A DNA stretch of 64,000 bases from Phormidium sp. FACHB-1136 (GTDB lineage Bacteria > Cyanobacteriota > Cyanobacteriia > Phormidesmidales > Phormidesmidaceae), in assembly GCF_014697375.1 (NCBI RefSeq), contig NZ_JACJRS010000014.1, forward strand, positions 1 through 64,000, in the 5' to 3' direction. A model generated the notes under the pieces. That model was not told the DNA's origin and did no database searches. It worked only from the letters and a program-made list of their open reading frames with translations. The position numbers were made by a program, and so were the translations under genes. Shown in pieces: positions 43,820-52,799 of this stretch. The first letter of the stretch is position 1. Each line of letters begins with the position of its first letter.

Positions 43820-44653
43820 ATGCAGGTTGAATGGCACTCGGTAAAACCCTACGAAGACATCCTTTACGAAAAGGCCGACGGCATCGCCAAAATCACCATC
43901 AATCGGCCCCACAAGCGCAACGCCTTTCGGCCTAAAACCGTCTCGGAACTCTACGACGCCTTTGCCAATGCGCGGGAGGACAGCCGCATTGGGGTGGTGC
44001 TACTCACCGGGACTGGCCCCCACACCGACGGCAAGTACGCCTTTTGCTCCGGCGGTGACCAAAGCGTGCGTGGCCAAGGCGGCTATGTGGATGAGGACGG
44101 CATCCCCCGACTGAACGTGCTGGATTTGCAGCGGCTGATTCGATCTATGCCCAAGGTGGTGATTGCCCTGGTGGCGGGCTATGCCATCGGCGGGGGCCAC
44201 GTGCTCCATGTGGTGTGCGATCTCACCATTGCCGCAGACAACGCCATTTTTGGCCAAACGGGGCCAAAGGTCGGCAGTTTTGACGGGGGTTTTGGGGCCA
44301 GCTACCTGGCGCGGTTGGTGGGGCAAAAAAAGGCGCGGGAAATTTGGTACCTCTGTCGCCAATACAGTGCCCAGGAAGCCCTGGATATGGGCCTGGTCAA
44401 CGGCGTAGTGCCTGTGGAACATCTGGAGGCTGAGGGTATTCAGTGGGCTCAGGAAATTCTGCAAAAAAGCCCCCTGGCCATTCGCTGCCTCAAAGCCGCC
44501 TTTAATGCCGACTGCGACGGACAGGCGGGTCTCCAGGAACTCGCTGGAAACGCCACCCTGCTCTACTACATGACCGAAGAAGGGGCCGAAGGCAAACAAG
44601 CCTTTTTAGACAAACGCCCCCCCGATTTCCGCCAATACCCCTGGTTGCCCTAG
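43820..44653 (+). CDS. menB: 1,4-dihydroxy-2-naphthoyl-CoA synthase
   Basis: 277 residues from ATG 43820 ([25 protein letters not shown]), the length and N-terminus usual for cyanobacterial MenB; a TTG at 43784 would add 12 residues. The crotonase-fold oxyanion holes lie in [14 protein letters not shown] and [19 protein letters not shown], and [24 protein letters not shown] is diagnostic of MenB. It closes the second ring of phylloquinone, the photosystem I electron carrier. No other men gene is adjacent. Confidence 0.97.
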   Translation: MQVEWHSVKPYEDILYEKADGIAKITINRPHKRNAFRPKTVSELYDAFANAREDSRIGVVLLTGTGPHTDGKYAFCSGGDQSVRGQGGYVDEDGIPRLNVLDLQRLIRSMPKVVIALVAGYAIGGGHVLHVVCDLTIAADNAIFGQTGPKVGSFDGGFGASYLARLVGQKKAREIWYLCRQYSAQEALDMGLVNGVVPVEHLEAEGIQWAQEILQKSPLAIRCLKAAFNADCDGQAGLQELAGNATLLYYMTEEGAEGKQAFLDKRPPDFRQYPWLP

Positions 44654-44778
44654 CGATAATTGGCATAATAAAAGAACTGGGGCAGATGAACCTGCCCACC
44701 GCCGAGGTGCCCCGGATTGAGCCGACTGGATTGACTTTAGCCCCAGCAAACAGACGCCAACCCTAGCCCAGAAAAACG

Positions 44779-45594
44779 ATGATTGATCCGACATTGATCG
44801 CCAAAATCCCTGAGGAATTTGCCGCCGTCAAACCCTTCCTAGAACAGAATCTTCTGTCCTATATTTCTCTCAAGTGTGAGGAGGTGGGACGCCTAGATAA
44901 TGCCGCAGATCCAGATTTAATAGACCCTTGGGATAGCAAGGTTGGGGGGTATCCCTATCTGCCCAAGGGAATGGACTATCCAAAGGATGAAGACGCGGAT
45001 CGATACTTGATGTTTCTGGGGCAAATTAACTGCGCCGATGTGCCAGCGCTTGAGGGATTCAATTTTCCAAGGCAGGGAATCCTGCAAGTTTATACTGGCT
45101 ACGTGGTTCCCATGGGTGAATGGGGAACGACCCAACACTACATCCGTTATTTCTCAGAATTTTCTCGTGATGTTGATGACCTAAACACAGATTTCAGTTT
45201 TTTGGAGCATGATCGCAGCCATAACGAATGGTATACCTCCGTTTATCGCCTTAGCTTCTCCATCGAACAGGACGTTTTCTTAGACTACCGATCCTCTGTA
45301 TTTCCAGTATTTCATCCCCTTGATGAACCGCAAGATGAAGTATGGGATGGGTTTTACTACGAATGGTTCTATGAACAAGAAGAGTACATGGCGTTGAAGG
45401 ATAGTGGAAAACTAGGGGGATATCCCGAAGTCCATTCCTACGTGCCAGAAACCCTAGAAGAGGCCGAAGGTCAGCTTTTATTGGAGTTGGCACATCCCGA
45501 TTCGGATGGGGTCTACTTCTATTTCTTTATCGATCCAGAACAGTTGAGTCAGGCGGATTTTAGCCAGGTCAGCTCCTACGTTATTGCCGTTTGA
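44779..45594 (+). CDS. DUF1963 (YwqG-like) protein
   Basis: 271 residues. SKVGGYPYLPKGMDYP, YLMFLGQINCADVPALEGF and PRQGILQVYTG near the N-terminal half, then GGYPEVHSYVPE and a C-terminal DGVYFYFFIDPEQLSQADFSQV, are the ordered motifs of DUF1963 (YwqG fold). Function unknown. The gene is noticeably richer in A+T than its neighbours and is followed by a short possible mobile repeat, which may indicate transfer. Confidence 0.88.
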   Translation: MIDPTLIAKIPEEFAAVKPFLEQNLLSYISLKCEEVGRLDNAADPDLIDPWDSKVGGYPYLPKGMDYPKDEDADRYLMFLGQINCADVPALEGFNFPRQGILQVYTGYVVPMGEWGTTQHYIRYFSEFSRDVDDLNTDFSFLEHDRSHNEWYTSVYRLSFSIEQDVFLDYRSSVFPVFHPLDEPQDEVWDGFYYEWFYEQEEYMALKDSGKLGGYPEVHSYVPETLEEAEGQLLLELAHPDSDGVYFYFFIDPEQLSQADFSQVSSYVIAV

Positions 45595-45900
45595 TACCTG
45601 GAGTACAGCAATGCAAAAGCATGAAGGTAGAAAGCAGAAAGGGGATCCCTTTTCTGTCAGACCTTACGGGGAACGATCTGGGGTTTTGAAGCGCGACACC
45701 GACCGATTGACCTGCGACAAACGCCCATGATTGCCTCGAATGCCGTTGACGTTGATTTCCACCCATATCCCTGGTTGCTGTAGTGCTTACTGCCGTCATG
45801 CTTTTGTATTTCTATTAAGATTAGTTCTGGGTCAATTTTAGGTTAGCGATTTCGATAGCCCTGGGTAACTAGCCCTACGTAGCCACCGGAGATAATCCAG
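45595..45900. other. Intergenic region with imperfect inverted-repeat ends
   Basis: No gene. Two copies of a 17-base sequence in inverted orientation, caaaagcatgaaggtag (45614-45630) and ctgccgtcatgcttttg (45790-45806), match at 15 of 17 positions and frame a 160-base interior; this may be a small non-coding mobile element. A gggatccc-centred palindrome lies near 45640-45656. Confidence 0.4.
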
Positions 45901-46428
45901 ATGGAATACCTGCTGCTAGGATTTGTGCTTCTATACTTTGTGGCAGCGGGGGTGGTCAGTTGGGCCAAAAGCGGATCCTTTGCTTTTCTGGGATGGATGG
46001 TGCTGGCGGTTGCGGTGGCAACGATTTTAGGGTTGGGCTTAGGTATCTTCATCCTCCAGACCTTTGCCCCAGAAACCTTTGAAAGCCAGGGCGGTGGCAT
46101 TGCCTTTTTAGTATTTTTTGTGCCTCTGTTTGTGGGTTCTGGTCTTTTGATTGGGGTATGGTCTGTGGCCTGGGGCTATTGGTTTGGAGCTAGCCAGCAC
46201 AATTTCTTGCTCTGGCAAGGGATTGGTTTACTGGGCAGCAGCCTAGTGGGGGCCGTACTGCCGCTGATCGTGGTGATCGTTTTCAGCACCATTGCCCAGT
46301 GGTTGCTGCCTACCAGCAGTGATCGTGCTACCCCAGCTATCCTAGGTGCCCTTGTGGGCAGTTGCCTTAGCCCTGCCCTAGTCCATGGCCTGATCGCTTG
46401 GGTCGTTGGCCGATCCTCCTCGTCATAG
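45901..46428 (+). CDS. Hypothetical polytopic membrane protein
   Basis: 175 residues with four or five membrane helices: about 2-22, 28-52, 67-92 (GIAFLVFFVPLFVGSGLLIGVWSVAWG), 105-135 and possibly 143-168. No conserved motif recognised. It stands between the DUF1963 gene and mnmG on the same strand, with 147 bases before mnmG, and could share a transcript but there is no evidence for a functional link. Confidence 0.6.
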   Translation: MEYLLLGFVLLYFVAAGVVSWAKSGSFAFLGWMVLAVAVATILGLGLGIFILQTFAPETFESQGGGIAFLVFFVPLFVGSGLLIGVWSVAWGYWFGASQHNFLLWQGIGLLGSSLVGAVLPLIVVIVFSTIAQWLLPTSSDRATPAILGALVGSCLSPALVHGLIAWVVGRSSSS

Positions 46429-46575
46429 CCCAGGGGGAAGTCTAGATAAACACCAGGGTAAAACCCGGAGCAGCCTATGATCACCCAGTCGAAAAACTCA
46501 ACCAAAATCCCTAGAACTGAACCGCTAGAATTGATATAACGTTCTGTTCATTGACTGCCCTGTTGCCCAACGCCC

Positions 46576-48501
46576 ATGATTGCCCCCGATACCGCTGAGT
46601 TTTTGGATGAATACGATGTTGTTGTGGTCGGTGCGGGGCATTCCGGCTGTGAGGCGGCTTTAGCATCGGCGCGCCTGGGCTGTCGCACGTTGATGATTAC
46701 CCTGAATTTGGACAAAATTGCGTGGCAGCCCTGCAATCCGGCGGTGGGCGGCCCTGCCAAGTCTCAGCTTACCCATGAGGTGGATGCCCTGGGGGGCGAA
46801 ATTGGCAAAATGGCCGACCGCACCTACCTGCAAAAGCGGATTCTGAACAATTCCCGTGGCCCTGCGGTGTGGGCCTTGCGGGCGCAGACCGACAAGCGCG
46901 AATACGCCGCCGTGATGAAGACCCTCGTGGAAAACCAGGAAAACCTGACCCTCCGCGAGGGCATGGTGACGGACTTGGTGCTGGGGCCAAACGACGAAGT
47001 AATCGGCATTCAGACCTATTTTGGCGTCACCTTTGGCTGTCGGGCAGTAATTCTCACCACGGGTACTTTCCTGGGCGGTACGATTTGGATTGGCGACAAA
47101 TCCATGGCCGCTGGACGGGCCGGAGAATTTGCCGCCGAAGGGCTGACCGACACTCTGAATCAATTGGGCTTTGAAACCGGACGGCTAAAAACGGGCACCC
47201 CAGCACGGGTAGACCGTCGTTCCATCAACTTCGACATTTTGGAACCCCAACCCGGTGATGAGGACGTGCGCTGGTTCAGCTTTGACCCAGGGGTGTGGGT
47301 CGAGCGCGAGCAAATGCCCTGCCACCTCACCCGCACCACCGCCGAAACCCATCGCCTGATCCAAGAGAACATTCACCTGTCGCCCATCTACGGCGGCTGG
47401 GTGGATTCTAAAGGCCCCCGCTATTGCCCCAGCATTGAGGACAAAATCGTTCGCTTTGCCGACAAGGAAAGCCACCAGATTTTCCTCGAACCCGAAGGGC
47501 GCGACATCCCCGAAATCTACGTTCAGGGATTTTCGACCGGACTGCCAGAAAAGCTGCAACTGGCTATGCTGCGTACTCTGCCCGGTTTGGAGCACTGTGC
47601 CATGCTGCGCCCCGCCTACGCCGTAGAGTACGACTATCTGCCCGCCACCCAGTGCTACCCCACCATGATGACCAAACGGGTGGAGGGGCTGTTCTGCGCC
47701 GGACAGATCAACGGCACCACCGGATACGAAGAAGCCGCCGCCCAGGGGTTTGTGGCCGGGGTTAACGCCGCCCGCCTGGTGCAGGGCCAAGACCTGCTGA
47801 TTCTGCCCCGCGAAGGCAGCTACATCGGCACCCTGCTAGACGACCTCTGTACCAAGGATCTGCGGGAACCCTACCGAATGCTGACCTCCCGGTCGGAGTA
47901 TCGCCTACTGCTGCGCTCGGATAACGCCGATCAGCGGCTAACTCCCCTAGGTCGAGAAATCGGCCTGATCGACGACCGCCGCTGGAACTTGTTTACCCGC
48001 AAGTACGACCACATCGCCGCCGAAAAAGAGCGTCTGCACAGCACCCGCGTCAAGGAAAACGATCCCGTTGGCCAGCAAATTGCCGCCGACACCGATCAGC
48101 GCATCAAAGGTTCCATCACCCTGGCCGACCTGCTGCGTCGTCCGGGCTTCCATTATGTGGATTTGGATCGCTACGGCCTGGGCAATCCTGACCTCAACCG
48201 CGAGGAGAAGGAAGGGGCTGAAATCGACATTAAATACTCCGGCTACATTCAGCGGCAGCAAAACCAGATTGACCAAATCGCCAAAAACGCCAACCGCAAA
48301 CTGCCCGAAACCCTGGATTACCTAGCCATCGATACCCTCTCCAAAGAGGCCCGTGAAAAGCTCAACCAGGTGAAACCCCTCACCATCGGCCAAGCCTCCC
48401 GCATTGGGGGGGTGAACCCTGCCGACGTGAACGCCCTGCTGGTGCATTTGGAAATTCAGGCTCGCCGCAGGGCTGATGCTCCGGCCTTGGCAGGTTCCTA
48501 A
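46576..48501 (+). CDS. mnmG: tRNA uridine 5-carboxymethylaminomethyl modification enzyme, FAD subunit
   Basis: 641 residues. The FAD motif [48 protein letters not shown] and [23 protein letters not shown], plus the C-terminal PRNTRS-like repeat-helical region ([22 protein letters not shown]), identify MnmG/GidA. With MnmE it modifies the wobble uridine of several tRNAs. MnmE is not in the window. The gene is followed 29 bases later by the SRP RNA gene on the same strand. Confidence 0.97.
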   Translation: MIAPDTAEFLDEYDVVVVGAGHSGCEAALASARLGCRTLMITLNLDKIAWQPCNPAVGGPAKSQLTHEVDALGGEIGKMADRTYLQKRILNNSRGPAVWALRAQTDKREYAAVMKTLVENQENLTLREGMVTDLVLGPNDEVIGIQTYFGVTFGCRAVILTTGTFLGGTIWIGDKSMAAGRAGEFAAEGLTDTLNQLGFETGRLKTGTPARVDRRSINFDILEPQPGDEDVRWFSFDPGVWVEREQMPCHLTRTTAETHRLIQENIHLSPIYGGWVDSKGPRYCPSIEDKIVRFADKESHQIFLEPEGRDIPEIYVQGFSTGLPEKLQLAMLRTLPGLEHCAMLRPAYAVEYDYLPATQCYPTMMTKRVEGLFCAGQINGTTGYEEAAAQGFVAGVNAARLVQGQDLLILPREGSYIGTLLDDLCTKDLREPYRMLTSRSEYRLLLRSDNADQRLTPLGREIGLIDDRRWNLFTRKYDHIAAEKERLHSTRVKENDPVGQQIAADTDQRIKGSITLADLLRRPGFHYVDLDRYGLGNPDLNREEKEGAEIDIKYSGYIQRQQNQIDQIAKNANRKLPETLDYLAIDTLSKEAREKLNQVKPLTIGQASRIGGVNPADVNALLVHLEIQARRRADAPALAGS

Positions 48502-48518
48502 ACCGTGCCTAGAGGTGC

Positions 48519-48524
48519 TATGCT
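48519..48524 (+). promoter_or_regulatory. Extended -10 promoter of the SRP RNA gene
   Basis: tgc-tatgct (48516-48524) is an extended -10 that ends 6 bases before the predicted RNA start at 48531, the right spacing. It lies just inside the space after mnmG. Confidence 0.5.
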
Positions 48525-48530
48525 GAAGAT

Positions 48531-48626
48531 GACTCGGACCCATGCGGTCGCAACGCCCAAATCATGTCAGGACCGGAAGGTAGCAGCATTACGGGATGCT
48601 TGTGATAGGCGTGGACTCCGGGTCTT
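48531..48626 (+). ncRNA. ffs: Signal recognition particle RNA (4.5S, small bacterial type)
   Basis: The conserved SRP apical domain is present: gtcaggaccggaaggtagcag at 48566-48586 with tgatagg, matching the tetraloop and the asymmetric Ffh-binding loops. The outer ends gactcggacc and ggactccgggtc pair. About 96 bases, ending in cttttgcg which gives a T-run. With Ffh it targets membrane proteins to the SecYEG/thylakoid translocon. Confidence 0.95.
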
Positions 48627-48777
48627 TTGCGTTTTTAGGGATGTTTCAGGGTAGGGCCGTCGCCGATTGTCGCCGTTTCTGGCCACGGATGGTTCTGATA
48701 TCCCCCCTAGGCATTCTGTCGGATGGCCTCCTAAGCTAGGAACAGTACGCATCGGTTAATCGGCAAGGGAGGAGAGC

Positions 48778-49149
48778 ATGGCTGGTTTTGGAGATGTCGT
48801 TAAAAAAGCCTTTTACTTGGGTGTCGGGGTAGCCTCCTACGCGGGCGAGAAAGCAGGTCACACCCTGAAGGATTTGCAAGAGCAGACCCAGGTGGTGGTG
48901 AATGAGTTGGTGGCCCGTGGGGAAATGACCGCCGAAGAAGCTCAGCGTCTCGTTAACGACATGGTGAGCCGTGCCCAGGAAGTCATGCCTGAGGGCGAAA
49001 AGCCGTCTGAACCCCGCCGGATTGAAATCCTCGACGATGAGCCTAGCCCCCCAGCCCCATCGGCAGACCCCGCCGAGGTGCTGCGTCAACAGGTGGCGAC
49101 CCTACGCCAAGAGCTAGATGCCCTCAAACGTAAAGCCAGTAATCCTTAG
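48778..49149 (+). CDS. Phasin-like, predicted coiled-coil protein
   Basis: 123 residues. The first 70 residues (GFGDVVKKAFYLGVGVASYAGEKAGHTLKDLQEQTQVVVNELVARGEMTAEEAQRLVNDMV) match the polyhydroxyalkanoate-granule-associated phasin-like pattern common in cyanobacteria; a Pro-rich linker and a C-terminal helix with a heptad-like LRQQVATLRQELDAL follow. Granule binding is an inference, as no PHA synthase is nearby. Strong ribosome-binding site ggaggag 5 bases before the ATG. Confidence 0.75.
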   Translation: MAGFGDVVKKAFYLGVGVASYAGEKAGHTLKDLQEQTQVVVNELVARGEMTAEEAQRLVNDMVSRAQEVMPEGEKPSEPRRIEILDDEPSPPAPSADPAEVLRQQVATLRQELDALKRKASNP

Positions 49150-49219
49150 GGACGTACCCTGAGTGCGTGGCCCCTAAACATCAATAGTTCAACTTATAAC
49201 CCCAAGCGAGTCAGCACGA

Positions 49220-49732
49220 ATGGATGATTGGTCTAAACAAATTTTGAATGCCTTTAGCGATGCGGTGCAGGAGTTTGCCCAACAGCTCTCCCAGGACACC
49301 GAGCACTGGCTGGAGGACTTGACCTATCAAATTTCCCAAGCCTCAGATCCGTTGGTGCAGGCAGCGGATGAATGGGCTGAGCAGGTGCAAGATGCCCTAG
49401 AGCCGGAAATTGAACGCCTGATTGACGACCTCAACCAGGTGATCCAGCCCCTAGAAATTACCATCACCCATCAGGTTGATGAGGTGGCCGAACAACTGGA
49501 CACCCTGATCGAGCCGATAGTGGCCCGCCTGCTGGATCTAGACCCCTGGCCGGATCGAGTGTCGGCCCCCATCAATAGCGTGATGGAGCCGATGCTTCAG
49601 GATCATCCCGCCTGTGTGGGTTGCCGCAATTTCTACGGCCAAGCCCATGGTGGCAATACCCTCGTCTGCGCCATGCATCCCTTTGGCCCCGATGAGGATC
49701 GCCATTGCCCCGACTGGGAAGGGTTTTATTAG
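49220..49732 (+). CDS. Helical protein with C-terminal Cys/His motif
   Basis: 170 residues. Residues 1-125 are strongly helical and acidic (DDWSKQILNAFSDAVQEFA, DEWAEQVQDALEPEIERLIDDL), probably a long coil. Residues 130-168 hold a metal-site-like motif: Cys132-x2-Cys135-R-N-F-Y-G, Cys150, His153, then H162-Cys163. The spacing pattern is also seen at the C-terminus of the metallo-beta-lactamase protein (60466-62169). The family is conserved in cyanobacteria as far as I recall, of unknown function. Convergent with gpsA, 15 bases between stops. Confidence 0.7.
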   Translation: MDDWSKQILNAFSDAVQEFAQQLSQDTEHWLEDLTYQISQASDPLVQAADEWAEQVQDALEPEIERLIDDLNQVIQPLEITITHQVDEVAEQLDTLIEPIVARLLDLDPWPDRVSAPINSVMEPMLQDHPACVGCRNFYGQAHGGNTLVCAMHPFGPDEDRHCPDWEGFY

Positions 49733-49747
49733 TTTTTTAATCGTCGT

Positions 49748-50752
49748 CTATTTGTCGGGCTGAAGCACTTGTTGATAGTCTTCGGCCTTCAGTTTGCGTT
49801 CCATCAGTTCAGCGACGGCTTCTTCGGCGGAAATGTCGCCTTTCAGTAAGCGATAGACCTGCTGGGAAATGGGGGCCGAAACCTGTTCCCGCTGGGCGAT
49901 GGTCATCAACACTTTGGCCGTATTCACCCCTTCGGCAGTGCTGCCCAGTTCGTCGAGAATTTGGTCGAGGGATTTGCCCTGGGCGAGGCCATAGCCGACG
50001 CGATAGTTACGGCTGAGGGGACTGGTGCAGGTGGCGAGCATATCCCCCAGGCCAGAGAGGCCCAAAAAGGTTTCGGGTTGTCCGCCCAGGTGGGTGCCAA
50101 CGCGCATCACCTCCGGCAGGGCACGGGTAATCAGGGCCGAGCGGGCGTTGGAGCCGAGGTTTAGCCCTTCGCAGACGCCGACGGCAATGGCGATCACGTT
50201 TTTAAGGGTGCCCCCCAGTTCGGCCCCCAGGGGGTCGGTGCTGCGGTAGGTGCGGAAGTTTTCCGACGCAAAAACGTGCTGTACGGCCTCGGCGGCGGTT
50301 TCGTTTTCGCAGGCAATCACCGTGGCGGCGGGAAGGCCCTGTTCAATTTCCTTGGAGAGGTTGGGGCCAGATAGGACGGCGACCGCATGGTTGGGAAAGG
50401 CGTTTTGAAAAATGCGGGAAGGGGTCAGGGTAGTTTCGGGATCTAAGCCCTTGGTGGCCGTCACTAAAATGGTAGTTTCAGGAATATTGAGTTCCTTGAG
50501 TTGACTAACTAAATCCGGCACACCCTTCATAGAGATAGCAGAAATAATCACTTCAGCCCCATCAACGGCTTCTTTTAAGGAGAGGTCGCCGCTCCGAGAC
50601 CACATTCTGACCTTGTGATCGTTGCTATTGGCAATGTGGGCCAGGGCACTGCCCCAAGCCCCACTACCGAGGATGGTCAGCGCAATTTGGCGATGCTTAT
50701 AGGACTCGAAAATATCATTGGTAGTTTGGATGGTGGGAAGGGTGGCAGTCAT
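49748..50752 (-). CDS. gpsA: Glycerol-3-phosphate dehydrogenase [NAD(P)+]
   Basis: 334 residues. After a 25-residue lead, ILGSGAWGSALAHIA is the NAD(P)-binding motif; VLSGPNLSKEIEQGLPAATVIAC and the GTLKNVIAIAVGVCEGLNLGSNARSALITR block with the catalytic Lys are diagnostic. It reduces dihydroxyacetone phosphate to sn-glycerol-3-phosphate for lipids and, in salt-tolerant cyanobacteria, for glucosylglycerol. It lies downstream of glpD and ggpS on the same strand. A tandem ggggattg-type repeat sits just upstream of its start. Confidence 0.96.
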   Translation of the reverse strand: MTATLPTIQTTNDIFESYKHRQIALTILGSGAWGSALAHIANSNDHKVRMWSRSGDLSLKEAVDGAEVIISAISMKGVPDLVSQLKELNIPETTILVTATKGLDPETTLTPSRIFQNAFPNHAVAVLSGPNLSKEIEQGLPAATVIACENETAAEAVQHVFASENFRTYRSTDPLGAELGGTLKNVIAIAVGVCEGLNLGSNARSALITRALPEVMRVGTHLGGQPETFLGLSGLGDMLATCTSPLSRNYRVGYGLAQGKSLDQILDELGSTAEGVNTAKVLMTIAQREQVSAPISQQVYRLLKGDISAEEAVAELMERKLKAEDYQQVLQPDK

Positions 50753-50908
50753 GGTAATTGGGGATTGGGGATTGGGGATTGGTAATTGGGGATTGGGGAT
50801 TGATGCTAGGGCGTCCTGTGGTGCGTCCGTACGAAAACTTTGGGATGGCTTAACCTATACCTAAATTTTGCCTTTTGCTTTTTCCTTCTGCCTTTTGCCT
50901 TTTACCTT
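50753..50908. repeat. Slippage-type repeats upstream of gpsA
   Basis: At 50757-50804 the 7-8 base unit ggggatt(g) is repeated six times; at 50868-50908 the motif gccttttgc-ttt occurs in tandem. Both are simple repeats of the sort common in cyanobacterial intergenic DNA. They may affect gpsA leader structure. Confidence 0.8.
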
Positions 50909-52579
50909 CTAGGCTTCTTGCAGCGCGGCCTCCTGTCCTAGGGCATAGTCGGGGATGCAGTTGGTTTCCATAAACCGATGGTACGCCTGGATGTTGCGGT
51001 CACAGCGTTCCTCGTCCCAACCGCAGTGGTGGCGGAGGACTTGGGCGACGGTGGGCAGGGCGGGAAAGCCGTAGTCGTGGTGCATGGACAGGGTGGTGCG
51101 GCGGCGCAGGATATCCACGAAGGTCTGGGCCATTTCGGCCTGGACGGCGAAGACGATCTGGGCTTGGATGTCGGGATAGTCGGGGTGGATAGGGTGGGCG
51201 AGATCGGGAGATTCATCCACCAGGGCCAGCACTTGGGGGGTTAGGGCACCGTAAATACTGAGTAGGTGGTTAAGGATGGGGGGCGCGATGCGATCTTGGT
51301 AGCGCTCGGTGAGGGGGAGCACCTGGGGATCATCCAGGCGCAGGGCACCGGGTAGGGGGCGGCGGTGGGTGGGGCTGGGGGGCACGGGTTCGCCGCGTTT
51401 GCGGAAGGTGGCATCGACAAATTCTTCCCCCACCTGGCGATGGGTGGTGAGTTTGCCACCGATCAGGGAAATTAGGTTAGTGGCACCCTCCCGACTGTGG
51501 TCGTGGAGAATGTGGGCGCGGGTGATGCTGCCTGCTTTTTTGCCCTCGGCGTAGGGTAGGGGACGGATGCCGGAGTAGGTAAAGCGCACGTCTGCACGGG
51601 TGAGGTGGGCGGCGGGTAGGACACGGTTGGTTTCGGCAATCAGGTAATCCACCTCGGCGTCATCGGCTTTGATCGGGTCTAGGGGGCCGTTGTAGCGTTC
51701 GTCGGTGGTGCCGATCAACACTTGCCCCAGCCAGGGCACGATGAAGAAGGGCCGCCCATCGGTTTTCGCCTCCACATACAGGGCCGAATCCGGCGCACCG
51801 GGGAAGCGATCCACAATAATATGACTGCCCTTGGTGCCGCCAATTTTGCGCCCTTGGCTCAGGGGCGATTCGCTGAGACCACAGACCGCATCCACCCAGG
51901 GGCCGGAGGTGTTGACCACCACGGTTTTGGCGTGGGTTTGCACCTGGGCCACCTCCTGACCCAGAACATCCCGCACCGTCAGCCCCACAATCCGCTGATC
52001 CTGCACCTGAATATCGATGACTTCGGCATAGTTCAGCACCGTAGCTCCGGCCTGCTGGGCGTCTAAAATATTTTCCCAACATAGCCGCTCGGCGTATTCC
52101 ACCTGGGCATCGTAGTATTGGGCGGCTCCAGCCAGGTCGTCGCTGTCCATGGCCCGAAATAGCTGGCGGGTGCTCTGGCGCGACAGCATCCGGTGGTTGG
52201 GCAAGGATTTGTCGTAGCTCAGTACGTCATACAGCACCATTCCGGTTTGGATCACCCGGTAGTGGCGCGACCCGCTGCGATAGATGGGAATCGTCATCTG
52301 CACGGGTTTGACCAGATGGGGCGCATTTCGCAGTAACACTTCCCGTTCATGGAGGGATTCGCGCACTAAATGAAACTCAAAATATTCCAAATAACGCAAT
52401 CCGCCATGCACTAACCGGGTAGACCAACTGGTGGTGCCCTCGGCAAAATCGCCCTTTTCAATGAGTAGTGTTTTAAGCCCTCGTAGGGCCGCATCCCGTG
52501 CTGTGGCCGCACCATTAATGCCGCCGCCAATGATGATTAAATCGTAGGGCTGGGTGGCAATGGCCTGAAAGTTTCGCAT
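50909..52579 (-). CDS. glpD: Glycerol-3-phosphate dehydrogenase, FAD-dependent
   Basis: 556 residues. The FAD motif IIIGGGINGAATARDAALRGLKTLLIEKGDF opens the protein; SWSTRLVHGGLRYLEYFEF and GTKGSHIIVDRFPG are GlpD signatures, and a C-terminal helical domain follows (about 390-555). It oxidises glycerol-3-phosphate to dihydroxyacetone phosphate, passing electrons to the quinone pool at the membrane. Its position between ggpS and gpsA suggests control of the glycerol-3-phosphate pool used by GgpS. Confidence 0.95.
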   Translation of the reverse strand: MRNFQAIATQPYDLIIIGGGINGAATARDAALRGLKTLLIEKGDFAEGTTSWSTRLVHGGLRYLEYFEFHLVRESLHEREVLLRNAPHLVKPVQMTIPIYRSGSRHYRVIQTGMVLYDVLSYDKSLPNHRMLSRQSTRQLFRAMDSDDLAGAAQYYDAQVEYAERLCWENILDAQQAGATVLNYAEVIDIQVQDQRIVGLTVRDVLGQEVAQVQTHAKTVVVNTSGPWVDAVCGLSESPLSQGRKIGGTKGSHIIVDRFPGAPDSALYVEAKTDGRPFFIVPWLGQVLIGTTDERYNGPLDPIKADDAEVDYLIAETNRVLPAAHLTRADVRFTYSGIRPLPYAEGKKAGSITRAHILHDHSREGATNLISLIGGKLTTHRQVGEEFVDATFRKRGEPVPPSPTHRRPLPGALRLDDPQVLPLTERYQDRIAPPILNHLLSIYGALTPQVLALVDESPDLAHPIHPDYPDIQAQIVFAVQAEMAQTFVDILRRRTTLSMHHDYGFPALPTVAQVLRHHCGWDEERCDRNIQAYHRFMETNCIPDYALGQEAALQEA

Positions 52580-52799
52580 GGATGGTTAAAGGTCTTTTGT
52601 TAGCGGTAAATTACCTGTCGTTGCCTTAAGTCTAGCCCTCACCCCCAGCCCCTCTCCCAGGGAGGAGAGGGGAGCCGGAAACAGCCTCTTTCAAAGTCCC
52701 TCTCCCATTGGGAAAGGCATTTAGGGTGTAGACGCGGAGCGGTTTCTCCTTGAGTAGGCATCTCCAGGGTTCAAGCTGGATGAGGTCGATGATGCTCGA
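52580..52799. other. Intergenic region between ggpS and glpD with a palindromic repeat
   Basis: 220 bases, mostly a copy of the palindromic repeat (52637-52735). The repeat separates ggpS from glpD, so the two may not share one full transcript. No gene. Confidence 0.5.
52637..52735. repeat. Palindromic MITE-like repeat, copy 3
   Basis: Reads gccctcacccccagcccctctcccagggaggagagggg..., then cctctttcaaagtccctctcccattgggaaagg, then catttaggg. The reverse complement matches 25505-25590 over both hairpins, and the first half matches 7030-7137. Confidence 0.8.
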
